A stretch of DNA of 64,000 nucleotides from Desertivirga brevis (GTDB lineage: Bacteria > Bacteroidota > Bacteroidia > Sphingobacteriales > Sphingobacteriaceae), in contig NZ_JAFEWF010000008.1 of NCBI RefSeq assembly GCF_017355835.1, positions 62,001-126,000 of the forward strand. The letters are read 5' to 3'. Below are positions 35,171 to 44,443 of the stretch, piece by piece. The translations under genes were made by a program, and so were the position numbers. How positions within the stretch are numbered: position 1 is the stretch's first letter; each line of letters opens with the position of its first letter. The notes beneath the pieces are model-generated. The model had not been told where the DNA came from. It made no database searches and worked only from the letters and a program-made list of their open reading frames with translations.

Positions 35171-36226
35171 ATGACCCTAAGATTAATGATTCTTATGTTG
35201 TCTGTTTTTCTGACAGGAACAAATTATGCACAGGAAAAGACTAAAATACCCAAAGAGAAAAAAATGGGAGCTTATCTGATGGTTTATTTTAAGGATGACA
35301 CCCACGGTTTGTATTTTGCTATAAGTAAAGACGGCTACAGTTTTACAGATGTAAATAGTGCCAGGCCTATTATTGCAGGAGATTCAATAGCAGAACAGAA
35401 AGGAATACGCGATCCCTATATTTACCGGGCTCCTAATGGAATGTTTTACCTCGCCCTTACTGATCTTCATATTTACGCTCAAAAGGCGGGTTACCGGAGC
35501 ACCGAGTGGGAAAGAGATGGGAAACAGTATGGCTGGGGGAATAACAGGGGTATAGTATTGATGAAATCGCCAGACCTAATCAACTGGACTCACACGGTAT
35601 TAAGGATAGATGAAGCTTTTCCTGAATTAGGAGACGTCGGATGTGCCTGGGCTCCCGAGCTAATCTATGATGAGAAGGAAAAGAAAACGATGATGTACTT
35701 TACCATGCGTTTTGGTAAAGAGAAGGAGAAGGTATATTATACCTATATGAACAAGGACTTTACGGCAATGGAAACTATGCCTAAAGTGCTTTTTGAATAT
35801 CCGAAACAGAATACTGCCTATATCGATGCCGATATTACGAGGGTAGGAGATAAATACCATATGTTCTATGTGCCTCATGAGGGTACTGCAGGTATCAAAC
35901 ATGCCGTGTCTGAGTCTGTAAATTCTGGGTATGTCTATGAGGAACCTCAGGTGGATCCGGAACGGGTTGGCTGTGAGGCTCCCACAGTATATAAGAGGAT
36001 CGGAGAAAATAAGTGGGTGCTTATCTATGACATTTATCGTATCAATCCTCACAATTTCGGTTTTAGTGAAACCTCTGACTTTATAAATTTCAGCAACCTC
36101 GGCCGCTTTAATGAAGGGGTAATGAAATCTACTAACTTTTCTTCTCCCAAGCATCCTTCCGTGATTCAAATAACCACCAGAGAGGCAAAAAGGATAGCCA
36201 GGCATTGGAAACATAAAATTAAATAA
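35171..36226 (+). CDS. GH43-like beta-propeller glycoside hydrolase, secreted
   Basis: This 351-residue protein has a signal peptide (LTGTNYAQ) and a five-bladed propeller of the GH43 clan. It shows MGAYLMVYFKDDTHGLYFAISKDGYSF, GIRDPYIYRAPNGMFYLALTD with the Asp of IRDPY, SPDLINWTHT, and WAPELIYD with the general-acid Glu of APEL. These are usual for arabinofuranosidase, xylosidase or galactan-exo enzymes of GH43; the exact activity is open. It precedes GH97 by 27 bases in one operon and there is no SusCD nearby. Confidence 0.85.
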   Translation: MTLRLMILMLSVFLTGTNYAQEKTKIPKEKKMGAYLMVYFKDDTHGLYFAISKDGYSFTDVNSARPIIAGDSIAEQKGIRDPYIYRAPNGMFYLALTDLHIYAQKAGYRSTEWERDGKQYGWGNNRGIVLMKSPDLINWTHTVLRIDEAFPELGDVGCAWAPELIYDEKEKKTMMYFTMRFGKEKEKVYYTYMNKDFTAMETMPKVLFEYPKQNTAYIDADITRVGDKYHMFYVPHEGTAGIKHAVSESVNSGYVYEEPQVDPERVGCEAPTVYKRIGENKWVLIYDIYRINPHNFGFSETSDFINFSNLGRFNEGVMKSTNFSSPKHPSVIQITTREAKRIARHWKHKIK

Positions 36227-36253
36227 ACACCAAGCTTCCTTACGAGGTCAAAA

Positions 36254-38239
36254 ATGATTACAATGAACCATAAATCCCACCCTGTAATTTATAAGACAAC
36301 AAAAAAAGTGTTTTTAACACTACTTTTTTTTAGCAGCTGGGTTATTTCCAACGCCCAGGGTTTGAAAGTGAGTAGTCCTGATAAACTATTACAGGTTGAC
36401 CTTTCGGTTGACAATGGACGGCCTAATTTTACCGTCCTCTACAAAGGAAAAACGATGCTTGAAAAATCACCCTTGGGGCTTGTCAGTAATATCGCTGATC
36501 TAAGTCAGAACCTTAGCCTGAGCGGTAAAAAGGAAACATTCATCGATAAGAGCTACACTCAAACAAAAATCAAAAAGTCGAATGTACGTTACCAGGCAAA
36601 CGAGGTGACATGTACCTTTATTAACCCTAAAAAGCAACAATTAAAGATTATTTTCCGCGTAAGTAATAATGATATTGCCTTTCGTTATGCCTTATCGCAA
36701 ATAGGGGAAACGGCGCGCTGTATAATTCAGAAAGAGGCTACAGGCTTTGATTTTCCTTCCGAGACGACAACCTTTCTAACCCCTCAGGCTACACCAATGA
36801 TCGGATGGATGCGAACAAAGCCTAGTTACGAGGAAGAATACGAGGCGGAAGCACCTCTTGGGAAGCCCTCAAAATATGGATTAGGTTATACATTTCCTGG
36901 CCTTTTCCACGTGGGCAAAAACGGATGGGTTTTAGTGTCTGAAACCGGGGTAAACAGTTCCTATTGTGGTTCCCGTTTAAGTGAGGGAACAAAAGATGGC
37001 TTGTTTACTCTTTCCTTTCCCGAAAAGGGAGAGAACAACGGTATTGGAAGTGCAGAACCGGGGCTTCCTTTACCCGGCGAAACTCCCTGGAGAACTATAA
37101 CAGTTGGGGATAATCTAAAGCCGATAGTTGAAACGACTATTCCTTTCGATGTAGTGGAGCCTCTTTACGAACCTTCTACTGAATACAAATATGGACGGGC
37201 AACGTGGAGCTGGATCGTGTGGCAGGATAACAGCATGAATTATGATGACCAGATCACTTTTATTGATCTTGCAGCGAAATTGGATTATGAATATATCCTC
37301 GTTGACGCGTTGTGGGATACACAGGTTGGTTATAAACGCATGCCTGAGCTTTTCAACTACGCAAAATCAAAAGGTGTGGGCATCTTCTTGTGGTACAATT
37401 CGAACGGCTACTGGAACGATGCTCCCCAGGGCGCGAAGAATCGCATGAATAATGCAAGTGTACGTAAGAATGAAATGAAGTGGTTGAAGAGCCTGGGGGT
37501 GAAGGGACTCAAGGTCGATTTTTTTGGAGGGGATAAGCAGGAAACCATGAAGTTGTATGAAGATATTCTTTCTGACGCTAACGAATACGGCTTGATGGTG
37601 ATTTTTCATGGTTGTACTCTTCCAAGAGGCTGGGAGCGCATGTACCCCAATTATGTAAGCAGTGAAGCCGTTTTAGCTTCAGAGAATCTGATCTTCAACC
37701 AGCACTTTGATGATCAGGAAGCGTTTAATGCTTGTCTTCACCCATTCATCAGGAATGCAGTAGGTAGTATGGATTTTGGTGGTACTCTATTAAATAAACG
37801 CCATAATCGGAAAAACGATGGTGGAACCATACGGAAGACCACAGACATTTTCCAGCTTGCGACTGCAGTGCTGTTTCAAAGCCCGGTTCAGAACTTTGCA
37901 ATAACGCCTAACAATCTTACAGACGTTCCTGCTTTTGAAATCGACTTTATGAAAGAGGTTCCTACAACCTGGGATGAAACACGTTTTATAGACGGTTACC
38001 CTGGAAAGTACTGCATACTTGCAAGGCGTCATGGAGAAAAATGGTATGTTACAGGAGTAAATGCAGGTAAGGAGTCGCTTAAAATGAACCTCAACCTTCC
38101 GATGCTTGCAAATGCTGAAGTTTCCTTTTATCTGGATAATAAGGACAGGACTCCGCGTTTCGAAAAAAAGAGAATCAAGGCAAATGGCGATGTAAGCGTT
38201 GAAATACAACCTGAAGGGGGAATAGTGATCTGCAAATAA
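36254..38239 (+). CDS. GH97 family glycoside hydrolase, retaining alpha-galactosidase type
   Basis: The 661-residue secreted protein has an N-terminal beta-super-sandwich (about 35-290), a (beta/alpha)8 barrel and a C-terminal beta domain. GLKVDFFGGDKQ places Asp422 where the nucleophile of retaining GH97 alpha-galactosidases sits. MYPNYVSSEAVLASE supplies Glu471 as the likely acid/base. The inverting alpha-glucosidase (SusB) group has different residues here, so alpha-galactosidase is preferred; this rests on family knowledge. The start may also be ATG 36263. A terminator follows 13 bases after the stop. Confidence 0.9.
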   Translation: MITMNHKSHPVIYKTTKKVFLTLLFFSSWVISNAQGLKVSSPDKLLQVDLSVDNGRPNFTVLYKGKTMLEKSPLGLVSNIADLSQNLSLSGKKETFIDKSYTQTKIKKSNVRYQANEVTCTFINPKKQQLKIIFRVSNNDIAFRYALSQIGETARCIIQKEATGFDFPSETTTFLTPQATPMIGWMRTKPSYEEEYEAEAPLGKPSKYGLGYTFPGLFHVGKNGWVLVSETGVNSSYCGSRLSEGTKDGLFTLSFPEKGENNGIGSAEPGLPLPGETPWRTITVGDNLKPIVETTIPFDVVEPLYEPSTEYKYGRATWSWIVWQDNSMNYDDQITFIDLAAKLDYEYILVDALWDTQVGYKRMPELFNYAKSKGVGIFLWYNSNGYWNDAPQGAKNRMNNASVRKNEMKWLKSLGVKGLKVDFFGGDKQETMKLYEDILSDANEYGLMVIFHGCTLPRGWERMYPNYVSSEAVLASENLIFNQHFDDQEAFNACLHPFIRNAVGSMDFGGTLLNKRHNRKNDGGTIRKTTDIFQLATAVLFQSPVQNFAITPNNLTDVPAFEIDFMKEVPTTWDETRFIDGYPGKYCILARRHGEKWYVTGVNAGKESLKMNLNLPMLANAEVSFYLDNKDRTPRFEKKRIKANGDVSVEIQPEGGIVICK

Positions 38240-38252
38240 ATTGAATACGATA

Positions 38253-38278
38253 AAAAGGGCCTGCGAGCCCTTTTCTAT
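38253..38278 (+). terminator. Intrinsic terminator of the GH43-GH97 operon
   Basis: AAAAGGGC (38253-38260) pairs with GCCCTTTT (38267-38274) around a six-base loop, with T-rich sequence at its end. Confidence 0.8.
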
Positions 38279-38358
38279 TGATAATCCCTTAAAAATTATT
38301 AACATTCCCTTAAAACCTGATCTTATAACTTTAGGGCGGACATCATACACGTATTTCA

Positions 38359-39207
38359 ATGAAAAAAGTATTCTTATTCATCTTTTGCCTTCTTGGTTTT
38401 ATAGACGGTTATGCACAAAGTAAAAAGCAGCCAGGAATTAGGGTTGCAAGTTATAATCTTCGTTATGATACACCAGCTGATAGTTTAAATGCATGGCCTC
38501 ATCGCAAAGAAAATGTAAAAGCTCTGATTCAATATCACGGATTTGACATCATTGGTACTCAGGAGGGCCTCCATCATCAAGTGAAGGCATTAGCTGAGCT
38601 GCCGGGCTTTGCCTATTTTGGGGCTGGACGAGACGATGGAAAACTGGCTGGAGAGCATTCTGCTATCCTTTATAAAAAGGATCGTTTCGCTATGCTCGAT
38701 TCAGGAAATTTTTGGTTAAGGGAAACTCCTGCAGAGCCAGGAAAAGGATGGGATGCAGATTGCTGTAACAGGATCTGTTCGTGGGCAAAGTTTAGTGATA
38801 AAAGCAGCGGTAAGAAGTTCTATGTGTTTAATGTACATTTTGACCACAGGGGAGTTGTCGCCCGCCGTGAATCAGGAAAGCTTATGTTATCTAAGATAAA
38901 AGAGATTGCTAAAGACGCTCCTGTAATATGTACAGGTGATTTCAATTCCACTCCAGACACTGAACAGATCAAGACACTATCTTCCTACTTGCAGGATAGT
39001 TATGTGACCACGCAGATGCCGCCCTATGGCCCTGTTGGAACATTCACAGCTTTTAAACTTGCTGCTCCAATGAAGGATCGTATAGACTATGTCTTCTTGA
39101 GCAAAGATTTCTTAGTGAAAAAGTACGCGGCACTTACAGATGTAAAAGAGCGGCGCTACCCATCAGATCACCTTCCGGTTGTCGTGGATGTTGAATTTGT
39201 TCGATAA
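38359..39207 (+). CDS. Endonuclease/exonuclease/phosphatase-family protein, secreted
   Basis: This 282-residue protein has a signal peptide (LGFIDGYAQ) and the EEP fold. Motifs seen are IRVASYNLRYDT (Asn), GTQEGLHHQ (Glu), FNVHFDH, CTGDFNSTPDT (Asp, Asn) and YPSDHLPVVVDV (catalytic SDH). Such secreted proteins in Bacteroidota are annotated as phosphodiesterases or nucleases; the substrate is unknown. In front of it a direct repeat TCCCTTAAAA (38285-38294 and 38306-38315, period 21 bases) precedes a near -7 box TAACTTTA (38326-38333). Confidence 0.88.
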   Translation: MKKVFLFIFCLLGFIDGYAQSKKQPGIRVASYNLRYDTPADSLNAWPHRKENVKALIQYHGFDIIGTQEGLHHQVKALAELPGFAYFGAGRDDGKLAGEHSAILYKKDRFAMLDSGNFWLRETPAEPGKGWDADCCNRICSWAKFSDKSSGKKFYVFNVHFDHRGVVARRESGKLMLSKIKEIAKDAPVICTGDFNSTPDTEQIKTLSSYLQDSYVTTQMPPYGPVGTFTAFKLAAPMKDRIDYVFLSKDFLVKKYAALTDVKERRYPSDHLPVVVDVEFVR

Positions 39208-39288
39208 TACTAGTATTGGGGTAGTGAGAGCTACTGCATTTGCCAAGGTTGATACAGGATTTAAGATAAATCGGTTAAATTTGCCTTC

Positions 39289-40275
39289 GTGGTAGCTCTA
39301 TCCAGTTTCTTCAAGAAGGCAGGTATTGATTATTTCATTGCAGGTATTATTGCGATGATTTTGTTAGCAAAGGTCTGGCCAGAGGGAGGTCTTGATACCT
39401 CTCCTTATTCTCCAGGCAAATTAGCTGGCCGGGGTGTAACTCTGATCTTCTTTTTTTATGGATTACGACTTAGTCCTGAAAAGCTTCTCAGCGGATTGGC
39501 CAACTGGAAACTTCATGTACTGGTGCAATTAAGTACGTTCTTACTGTTTCCTGGTCTAGTCCTCCTTGTAAGACCCTTATTTGAAGAATCAGAATTCCTG
39601 TGGTTGGGAACGTTTTTTTTAGCAAGCCTTCCCTCTACAGTTTCCTCATCGGTAGTAATGGTCTCGGTTGCCGGTGGTAATATTCCCGGGGCCATTTTCA
39701 ATGCAAGTATCTCTGGTATATTAGGTATTTTTTTGACCCCCGTATGGATGAGTATATTTTTGAGACAAGAAGAGATGGGTTCTGCTGACCTGCCAGATAT
39801 TATTCTGAAACTAACCGTTCAGGTTCTGATTCCGGTTATACTCGGATTTCTACTTAACAAGAAGTGGGGGGCATTCGCCGAACAGAATAAGAAAGCACTT
39901 AAGTTATACGACCAAAGTATTATTCTCATTATTGTTTACACTTCCTTTGCTGAATCCTTCTCTCAAAAACTTTTCGACGGACTGTCAGTTCCAGAACTCC
40001 TGATTCTTGCCTTGTGTATGGCAATCCTTTTCTTTACGGTATTTTATCTAATATCACTGGTTTCAAATTGGCTTGCTTTTAATCGTCAGGATCGAATTAC
40101 TGCTATTTTTTGTGGCTCAAAAAAGTCTCTTGTACATGGAACTGTACTGTCGAAAGTTCTTTTTCAGAACAGCACCGCTATGGGAATCATTTTACTGCCC
40201 CTAATGCTTTATCATGCCATGCAGCTTATTATTGCTGCTATGATTGCTCAGAAATGGTCGGGAGATAAGTCTTAG
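39289..40275 (+). CDS. Bile acid:sodium symporter family transporter (SBF-like)
   Basis: This 328-residue membrane protein has nine or ten helices. It shows the SBF-like start (KKAGIDYFIAGIIAMILLAKVWPEGG) and the crossover region PSTVSSSVVMVSVAGGNIPGAIFNASISGILGI, which carries the sodium-site type residues, as in YfeH-type proteins. The substrate is not predictable; despite the name many members carry organic anions other than bile acids. The frame begins at GTG 39289, with no ATG before the first helix. It ends 160 bases before the glutathione peroxidase gene. Confidence 0.85.
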   Translation: MVALSSFFKKAGIDYFIAGIIAMILLAKVWPEGGLDTSPYSPGKLAGRGVTLIFFFYGLRLSPEKLLSGLANWKLHVLVQLSTFLLFPGLVLLVRPLFEESEFLWLGTFFLASLPSTVSSSVVMVSVAGGNIPGAIFNASISGILGIFLTPVWMSIFLRQEEMGSADLPDIILKLTVQVLIPVILGFLLNKKWGAFAEQNKKALKLYDQSIILIIVYTSFAESFSQKLFDGLSVPELLILALCMAILFFTVFYLISLVSNWLAFNRQDRITAIFCGSKKSLVHGTVLSKVLFQNSTAMGIILLPLMLYHAMQLIIAAMIAQKWSGDKS

Positions 40276-40435
40276 TAATCGAAACTTCGTTCAATTTGTT
40301 TACTTAAATATTAGCAGGTGCCTGGATAGGAAATGGTAAACTTTCAGATATTTGCATCATCGCCGATTTAAGTTATTGTAGGCCGAACAGTGATGTTAAA
40401 AGTAACGACGGAATACTTGATCAAGTTATTTAGAG

Positions 40436-40918
40436 ATGGAAAACCAGTTTTATAATTTGAGTGCCAGGACCCCCAGGGGTAAAGAGCTTCCTATGTCGGA
40501 TTTTAAGGGGAAAGCAGTGCTGGTTGTAAATACAGCCACCCAATGCGGTTTAACTCCTCAGTTTGAAGGGTTGGAACTGCTACATGAAAAATATAAGGAT
40601 CACGGTCTTGTTATTCTTGGCTTTCCTTGTGACCAATTTATGGGGCAGGAGCCAGAATCTAATGAGACATTGGAGGAAGTGTGTAAGGTGAATCACGGCG
40701 TGAGCTTTCAGCTTACCGAGAAGTGTGATGTGAACGGGGCTAACACCCATCCTATATTTAAATACCTCAAAAATGAATTGGGAGGGTTTTTAGGAAGTAA
40801 AATTAAGTGGAACTTTACAAAGTTCCTGGTTGGGAAAAATGGTAAGCCATATAAGAGATATTCCCCTATAACCAAACCTGAGGCAATAGAAAAGGATATC
40901 CAAAAATTGCTAAAATGA
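40436..40918 (+). CDS. Glutathione peroxidase-like thiol peroxidase
   Basis: This complete 160-residue cytoplasmic protein has the thioredoxin fold. The peroxidatic residue is Cys37 in NTATQCGLTPQF, so it is the cysteine rather than the selenocysteine type. GFPCDQFMGQEP carries a second cysteine and the catalytic Gln, and KWNFTKFLV the catalytic Trp/Asn pair. Bacterial members usually reduce hydroperoxides with thioredoxin rather than glutathione. It is monocistronic, with a near -7 box GATATTTG (40347-40354). Confidence 0.93.
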   Translation: MENQFYNLSARTPRGKELPMSDFKGKAVLVVNTATQCGLTPQFEGLELLHEKYKDHGLVILGFPCDQFMGQEPESNETLEEVCKVNHGVSFQLTEKCDVNGANTHPIFKYLKNELGGFLGSKIKWNFTKFLVGKNGKPYKRYSPITKPEAIEKDIQKLLK

Positions 40919-41131
40919 TCCCCAAAAATGATATTTTAAAATTAGTAAAGCTGCTCTGCTTCCCCTGATATTTAGCAAGCAGGTTAGTAACTAAATTTTA
41001 TCAGCTTTTTTTTATCTCCATTAGAACTTACGAATCCTCATTATCTTGTATTATTCGTGCTGGGGAAATGAGGATTGGCTAAGACTGAGAGATATCTACT
41101 TGAAATTACGCTATCCTCATCACAATAAAGG

Positions 41132-41335
41132 ATGAAGGAAATAGACAAGGTAGAACGATTGAGGTCGTCTGAAGATGAGCAAGGCATCCTAATATTTCTG
41201 ACAATAAAAGGCAGGTTGTTTAAGGAAGAAGCAGGGCGGTCACCTAAAGATTTGGAAGAGAAGCTCAATTTACCTGAAGGGGAGGCAAACCGGCTTTATC
41301 ATCTTCTTTATAAGCTAATTGACTCAATGGAATAG
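41132..41335 (+). CDS. Small charged hypothetical protein
   Basis: This 67-residue protein is rich in Glu, Lys and Arg (MKEIDKVERLRSSEDEQGILIFLTIKGRL..., ending LPEGEANRLYHLLYKLIDSME). The last 25 residues form a likely amphipathic helix. The overlapping minus-strand frame is judged a shadow because its composition is Ser/Asn-rich and it lacks a ribosome site. No family was recognised. The 213-base gap before it shows only poly-T tracts. Confidence 0.5.
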   Translation: MKEIDKVERLRSSEDEQGILIFLTIKGRLFKEEAGRSPKDLEEKLNLPEGEANRLYHLLYKLIDSME

Positions 41336-41398
41336 GTACAAGCATTAAAATCCTATTTCTAGAATGCTTATACCTATTAACTTCTGAAATGAAGCTGA

Positions 41399-42262
41399 CT
41401 ACTTAAAGGCTGAAACTATCTTTTTTCCTCCCATCATTACGGAAACGGCCAGCAGGCCAGCCATTATGCCGATGGCAAACTCTTTTATGGTGCTATTTAA
41501 ATCGGGAAGCAAGTGGTGTAAATAGTCAATATTATGAACGAAAATTCCGCCTGCCACAAGTAGTAAAGCAATCGTGCCAACCACAGACAAGATCCTGATA
41601 ATAATAGGAAGGGATTTTACCAGCAAGGTTCCCACCATTGCTAATATCCCTTTATCGTTAGCGTGTTTAATCAGCTTATAGCCTGTATCGTCCATTCTTA
41701 CTATAAGGGCGACAATTCCATAAACACCAATAGTTGCCAATAGGGCAACTGCAGCTACGGTCATGATCTGAGTTGTTAATGTTTCATCCATAACACTACC
41801 CAATGCTATGATTACAATTTCAACCGATAAAATAAAATCGGTAGTTATTGCCGATTTGATCTTTGTTTTTTCCGCCGCCTCTGGGTCTTCCACAACTTCC
41901 TCGATCACCTCATGTCCTTCTTTTTGGCGATGGAATACAAATTCAATAATTTTTTCTACGCCCTCATATGCCAAATAAAGTCCTCCAAGAATTAGAATGA
42001 TCTTAATTGCTGCTGGGAAAAACGCGTTTAACAATAAGGCGATAGGTACAATGATAATTTTATTTAGCAGAGAACCTTTGGTGATAGCCCAAAGTACCGG
42101 CAGTTCTCTGGATGAAAGGAAGCCTGTAGCTTTCTCTGCATTTACAGCTAGATCATCTCCTAAAATTCCAGCTGTTTTACGAGTTGCTACTTTAGTTGCA
42201 ACTGCAACATCGTCCATTAAAGCCGTTATATCATCTAAAATTGCAAAAAAACCTGATGCCAT
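41399..42262 (-). CDS. DUF808 family membrane protein (YedI-like)
   Basis: The 287-residue protein matches DUF808 throughout: ASGFFAILDDITALMDDVAVATKVATRKTAGILGDDLAVNAEKATGF, then helices including NKIIIVPIALLLNAFFP, AITTDFILSVEIVIIALG and a C-terminal GIMAGLLAVSVMMGGKKIV. Length and order are as usual. Members are inner-membrane proteins of unknown function. It is followed at its 5' side by a 152-base gap and then the porin gene on the same strand. Confidence 0.92.
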   Translation of the reverse strand: MASGFFAILDDITALMDDVAVATKVATRKTAGILGDDLAVNAEKATGFLSSRELPVLWAITKGSLLNKIIIVPIALLLNAFFPAAIKIILILGGLYLAYEGVEKIIEFVFHRQKEGHEVIEEVVEDPEAAEKTKIKSAITTDFILSVEIVIIALGSVMDETLTTQIMTVAAVALLATIGVYGIVALIVRMDDTGYKLIKHANDKGILAMVGTLLVKSLPIIIRILSVVGTIALLLVAGGIFVHNIDYLHHLLPDLNSTIKEFAIGIMAGLLAVSVMMGGKKIVSAFK

Positions 42263-42414
42263 ATTTTTTGGTAAATTCTTAAAATCCTTGTTCTACAATT
42301 TAATATTACAAACTTTACAGCTTGCCATAATCTTGCCAATATTACTTAAAGGAATCGAAAGTTGAAGGATTGAAGTGATAATCCTGGTGGTAAGAGAAAA
42401 GTTCAGAAATCAGC

Positions 42415-43710
42415 CTATTTAACAAAGCTGAAAAAACGCGGTTTAACTACTAGTTGCGTCCAAAACCAGGTGTTTAATTTATTTTTGTCACCACCAGCAT
42501 TTAAGAATCCTAAGGTTGACGTTCCTTTTAATGCTGATATTCCTCCCTGCAATAATATAATCTCTGAAATTCTATAGCCCGCCGCGAGGTCGGTTTCTAC
42601 CCCAAGGAAAGAATCCAGTTGATGCCCCTGGTTGAAGATAGGAGCCATACTATAAAACATGTGGGGAGTAAGGTCGATATTGAACTTGCCGTTTTTGTAG
42701 CGTACAGAAGTGTAATAATCATTCAGACCGGTTTTGTTAGTGAGACGCCCTCCTACAAAAAAGTAGTCCATTGTTCCGTTGAACTTATGATTCGTACCGT
42801 AGAGGGGAGTAAAGGAATGGTTCTTGCCGTCCGTTTCGTTCATGGCTGTTCCCGAGAGAATTTCTCCGCCGGCAACAAGGGTTATTGTAGTAGAAACCTT
42901 CCACTTCAGATCCATTGCTGCGTCCCTGGCATTCAATTTCTTATAGCTGGCGTCATGACCGCCCTGGAAATATCCTTCAGAATTCAGCTCCCACTTACTT
43001 TGAGTAAATTCAATCCTTCCTCCTATAGTTTGTGAATAAGATACAGAGCGGTTTGCTGCGCTGATTGGAAGATCTTTATTGACAGTGTACTCTAAGCCAT
43101 TGTTCAGAAAGAGAAAGCTTGTATTCAGATTTTTGAATTTTTTGTTTAGCCAGATGAGTTGCAGAATTTTATAATTGTTAACATCATAAATCTCGCGGCT
43201 CAGTACCTCAGATTTACTATTCAGGCCAAACACTAATTGGGCTTGAAATTGTCTTCGAAGATCCATATACTTCAGCAATGCGGCATCAAAACTTCTGGCC
43301 TGCTGCGCCCAATCTGAATTACCTACAATCCTTGCGTTATCATAGTTTAATTCCTGTCTCCCCGCCTTGAAATTCCACTTTCGGTTGATCCCTAACTCGA
43401 TCCAAAATTCGTGAACATCAAATGTATTTTTATCACTGATGTTTTGTTGTTCTGTAGACCCCCAATTGCGTACGTCCTGTAACACAGCTCCTAGTTTGAG
43501 TTTCTGCTTAGCGTCGTTATAATTGAAGTTCAATCTCGATCGCTGAGTAATAAAACTGGCAGGAAGGTCAAGAGAATCATTCGAAGGCCGAAGTCGCCCA
43601 TACCCATTTCGAAATTCAAACCTCGGTTTAAACTCTCCGCCAAGGGAAAAATCCTGAGATTTTGTTATAAGGAAAGAAAAGCAGGAAATTAAGCAGAAAG
43701 CGTACCTCAT
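42415..43710 (-). CDS. Outer-membrane porin of the alginate-export type
   Basis: This 431-residue protein has a signal peptide (CFSFLITKSQ) and alternating beta-strands through the rest. It carries the family opening GGEFKPRFEFRNGY, ITQRSRLNFNYN, FDVHEFWIELG and WNFKAGRQELNYDNARIVG, and ends in an aromatic-charged strand (VVKPRFFSFVK). It is probably an 18-strand barrel of the alginate_exp group, used for uptake or efflux of small solutes. In some Bacteroidota such a porin sits in potassium or phosphate loci, but no such genes adjoin it here. Confidence 0.82.
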   Translation of the reverse strand: MRYAFCLISCFSFLITKSQDFSLGGEFKPRFEFRNGYGRLRPSNDSLDLPASFITQRSRLNFNYNDAKQKLKLGAVLQDVRNWGSTEQQNISDKNTFDVHEFWIELGINRKWNFKAGRQELNYDNARIVGNSDWAQQARSFDAALLKYMDLRRQFQAQLVFGLNSKSEVLSREIYDVNNYKILQLIWLNKKFKNLNTSFLFLNNGLEYTVNKDLPISAANRSVSYSQTIGGRIEFTQSKWELNSEGYFQGGHDASYKKLNARDAAMDLKWKVSTTITLVAGGEILSGTAMNETDGKNHSFTPLYGTNHKFNGTMDYFFVGGRLTNKTGLNDYYTSVRYKNGKFNIDLTPHMFYSMAPIFNQGHQLDSFLGVETDLAAGYRISEIILLQGGISALKGTSTLGFLNAGGDKNKLNTWFWTQLVVKPRFFSFVK

Positions 43711-43809
43711 GAAGTATGTCCGAAAGGAAATTTTAACGAAAGGTTCCTCCGCTTTGTTACAAGAAGTTACGTAATGTAATATGTGTTAGGAATTCAGAGT
43801 ATGGGAAGC

Positions 43810-44241
43810 TTAAGCATCCATCATTTGTTCATTGGCTTCAGGAAAAAAGCTTTTTATTTGACATAACAGTTCGTTTACTTCGAAAGGCTTTCTTAATATA
43901 GCATTTGCCCCGTACTCAGGTATAGCCTTTTCGATCCTCTCATGAGAGGAAACAATCATGATTGGAATTTCACAGGTCTTCTCATTTGACTTTACATCCC
44001 TGCAAACATCTAACCCATCATAATCGCCCATTTGGATATCCAGCATGATAAGATCGGGAAGAAAACCTTTAATGTCTTCTTCAATCTTCTCCGGGGACAG
44101 AGCCGTATAAAGCTCATATCCCTCTATTGTAAGGATCAGTATTAGAGTATCTAATATGTCCTCGTTATCGTCAACAATTAATATGCGTTTAGACACCGCC
44201 TTAGGATTCGCTAATTCAATTTTACTTTGGAAGGCAAACAT
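43810..44241 (-). CDS. Stand-alone receiver response regulator (A)
   Basis: This 143-residue protein has a single receiver domain after a 17-residue N-terminal extension. The acidic pair Asp24/Asp25 is in ILIVDDN, the phospho-acceptor Asp68 in LIMLDIQMGDYDG, Ser in IVSSHE and Lys in LRKPFE. With no output domain it must act by protein contact, like CheY or SpoF-type relays. It is clearly homologous to the receiver encoded divergently at 44444, with which it shares the unusual DIQMG(D/N)Y(D/N)GL stretch. Both lie next to a large PAS kinase that could phosphorylate them. Confidence 0.9.
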   Translation of the reverse strand: MFAFQSKIELANPKAVSKRILIVDDNEDILDTLILILTIEGYELYTALSPEKIEEDIKGFLPDLIMLDIQMGDYDGLDVCRDVKSNEKTCEIPIMIVSSHERIEKAIPEYGANAILRKPFEVNELLCQIKSFFPEANEQMMDA

Positions 44242-44443
44242 AGCAATTCTTAAAGGAATCCTGTCTTTAACATCCTATTAATAGTCGATAGAAGAAAATT
44301 TTCCCGGATTACCTTGTTTCAGCTTTATAACACTCGCTTTGGAAATATTTATCTACAAAATAAATTCTAAGATATTTTCCTCAAATGTTAATAATTGGGC
44401 AGGTTTTTGCGGTAAATACGTGTTACTACATAAATCATCTAGC

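Noticed and set aside
35660..36214. 184-residue open frame on the minus strand inside the GH43 gene
   Set aside because: The GH43 frame carries the family motifs across this stretch, and the antisense protein is Ile/His/Arg-rich with no recognisable domain.
37790..38359. 189-residue open frame on the minus strand over the end of GH97
   Set aside because: It overlaps catalytic-domain and terminator sequence of GH97 and has shadow-type composition (many Cys, Phe, Tyr, Arg).
41041..41268. Minus-strand 75-residue frame opposite the small charged protein
   Set aside because: Ser/Asn-rich composition and no ribosome site; the plus-strand frame is more coding-like.
44339..44443. TTG-initiated extension of receiver B
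   Set aside because: The extra 35 residues have no receiver sequence, and ATG 44444 starts directly at the first strand.
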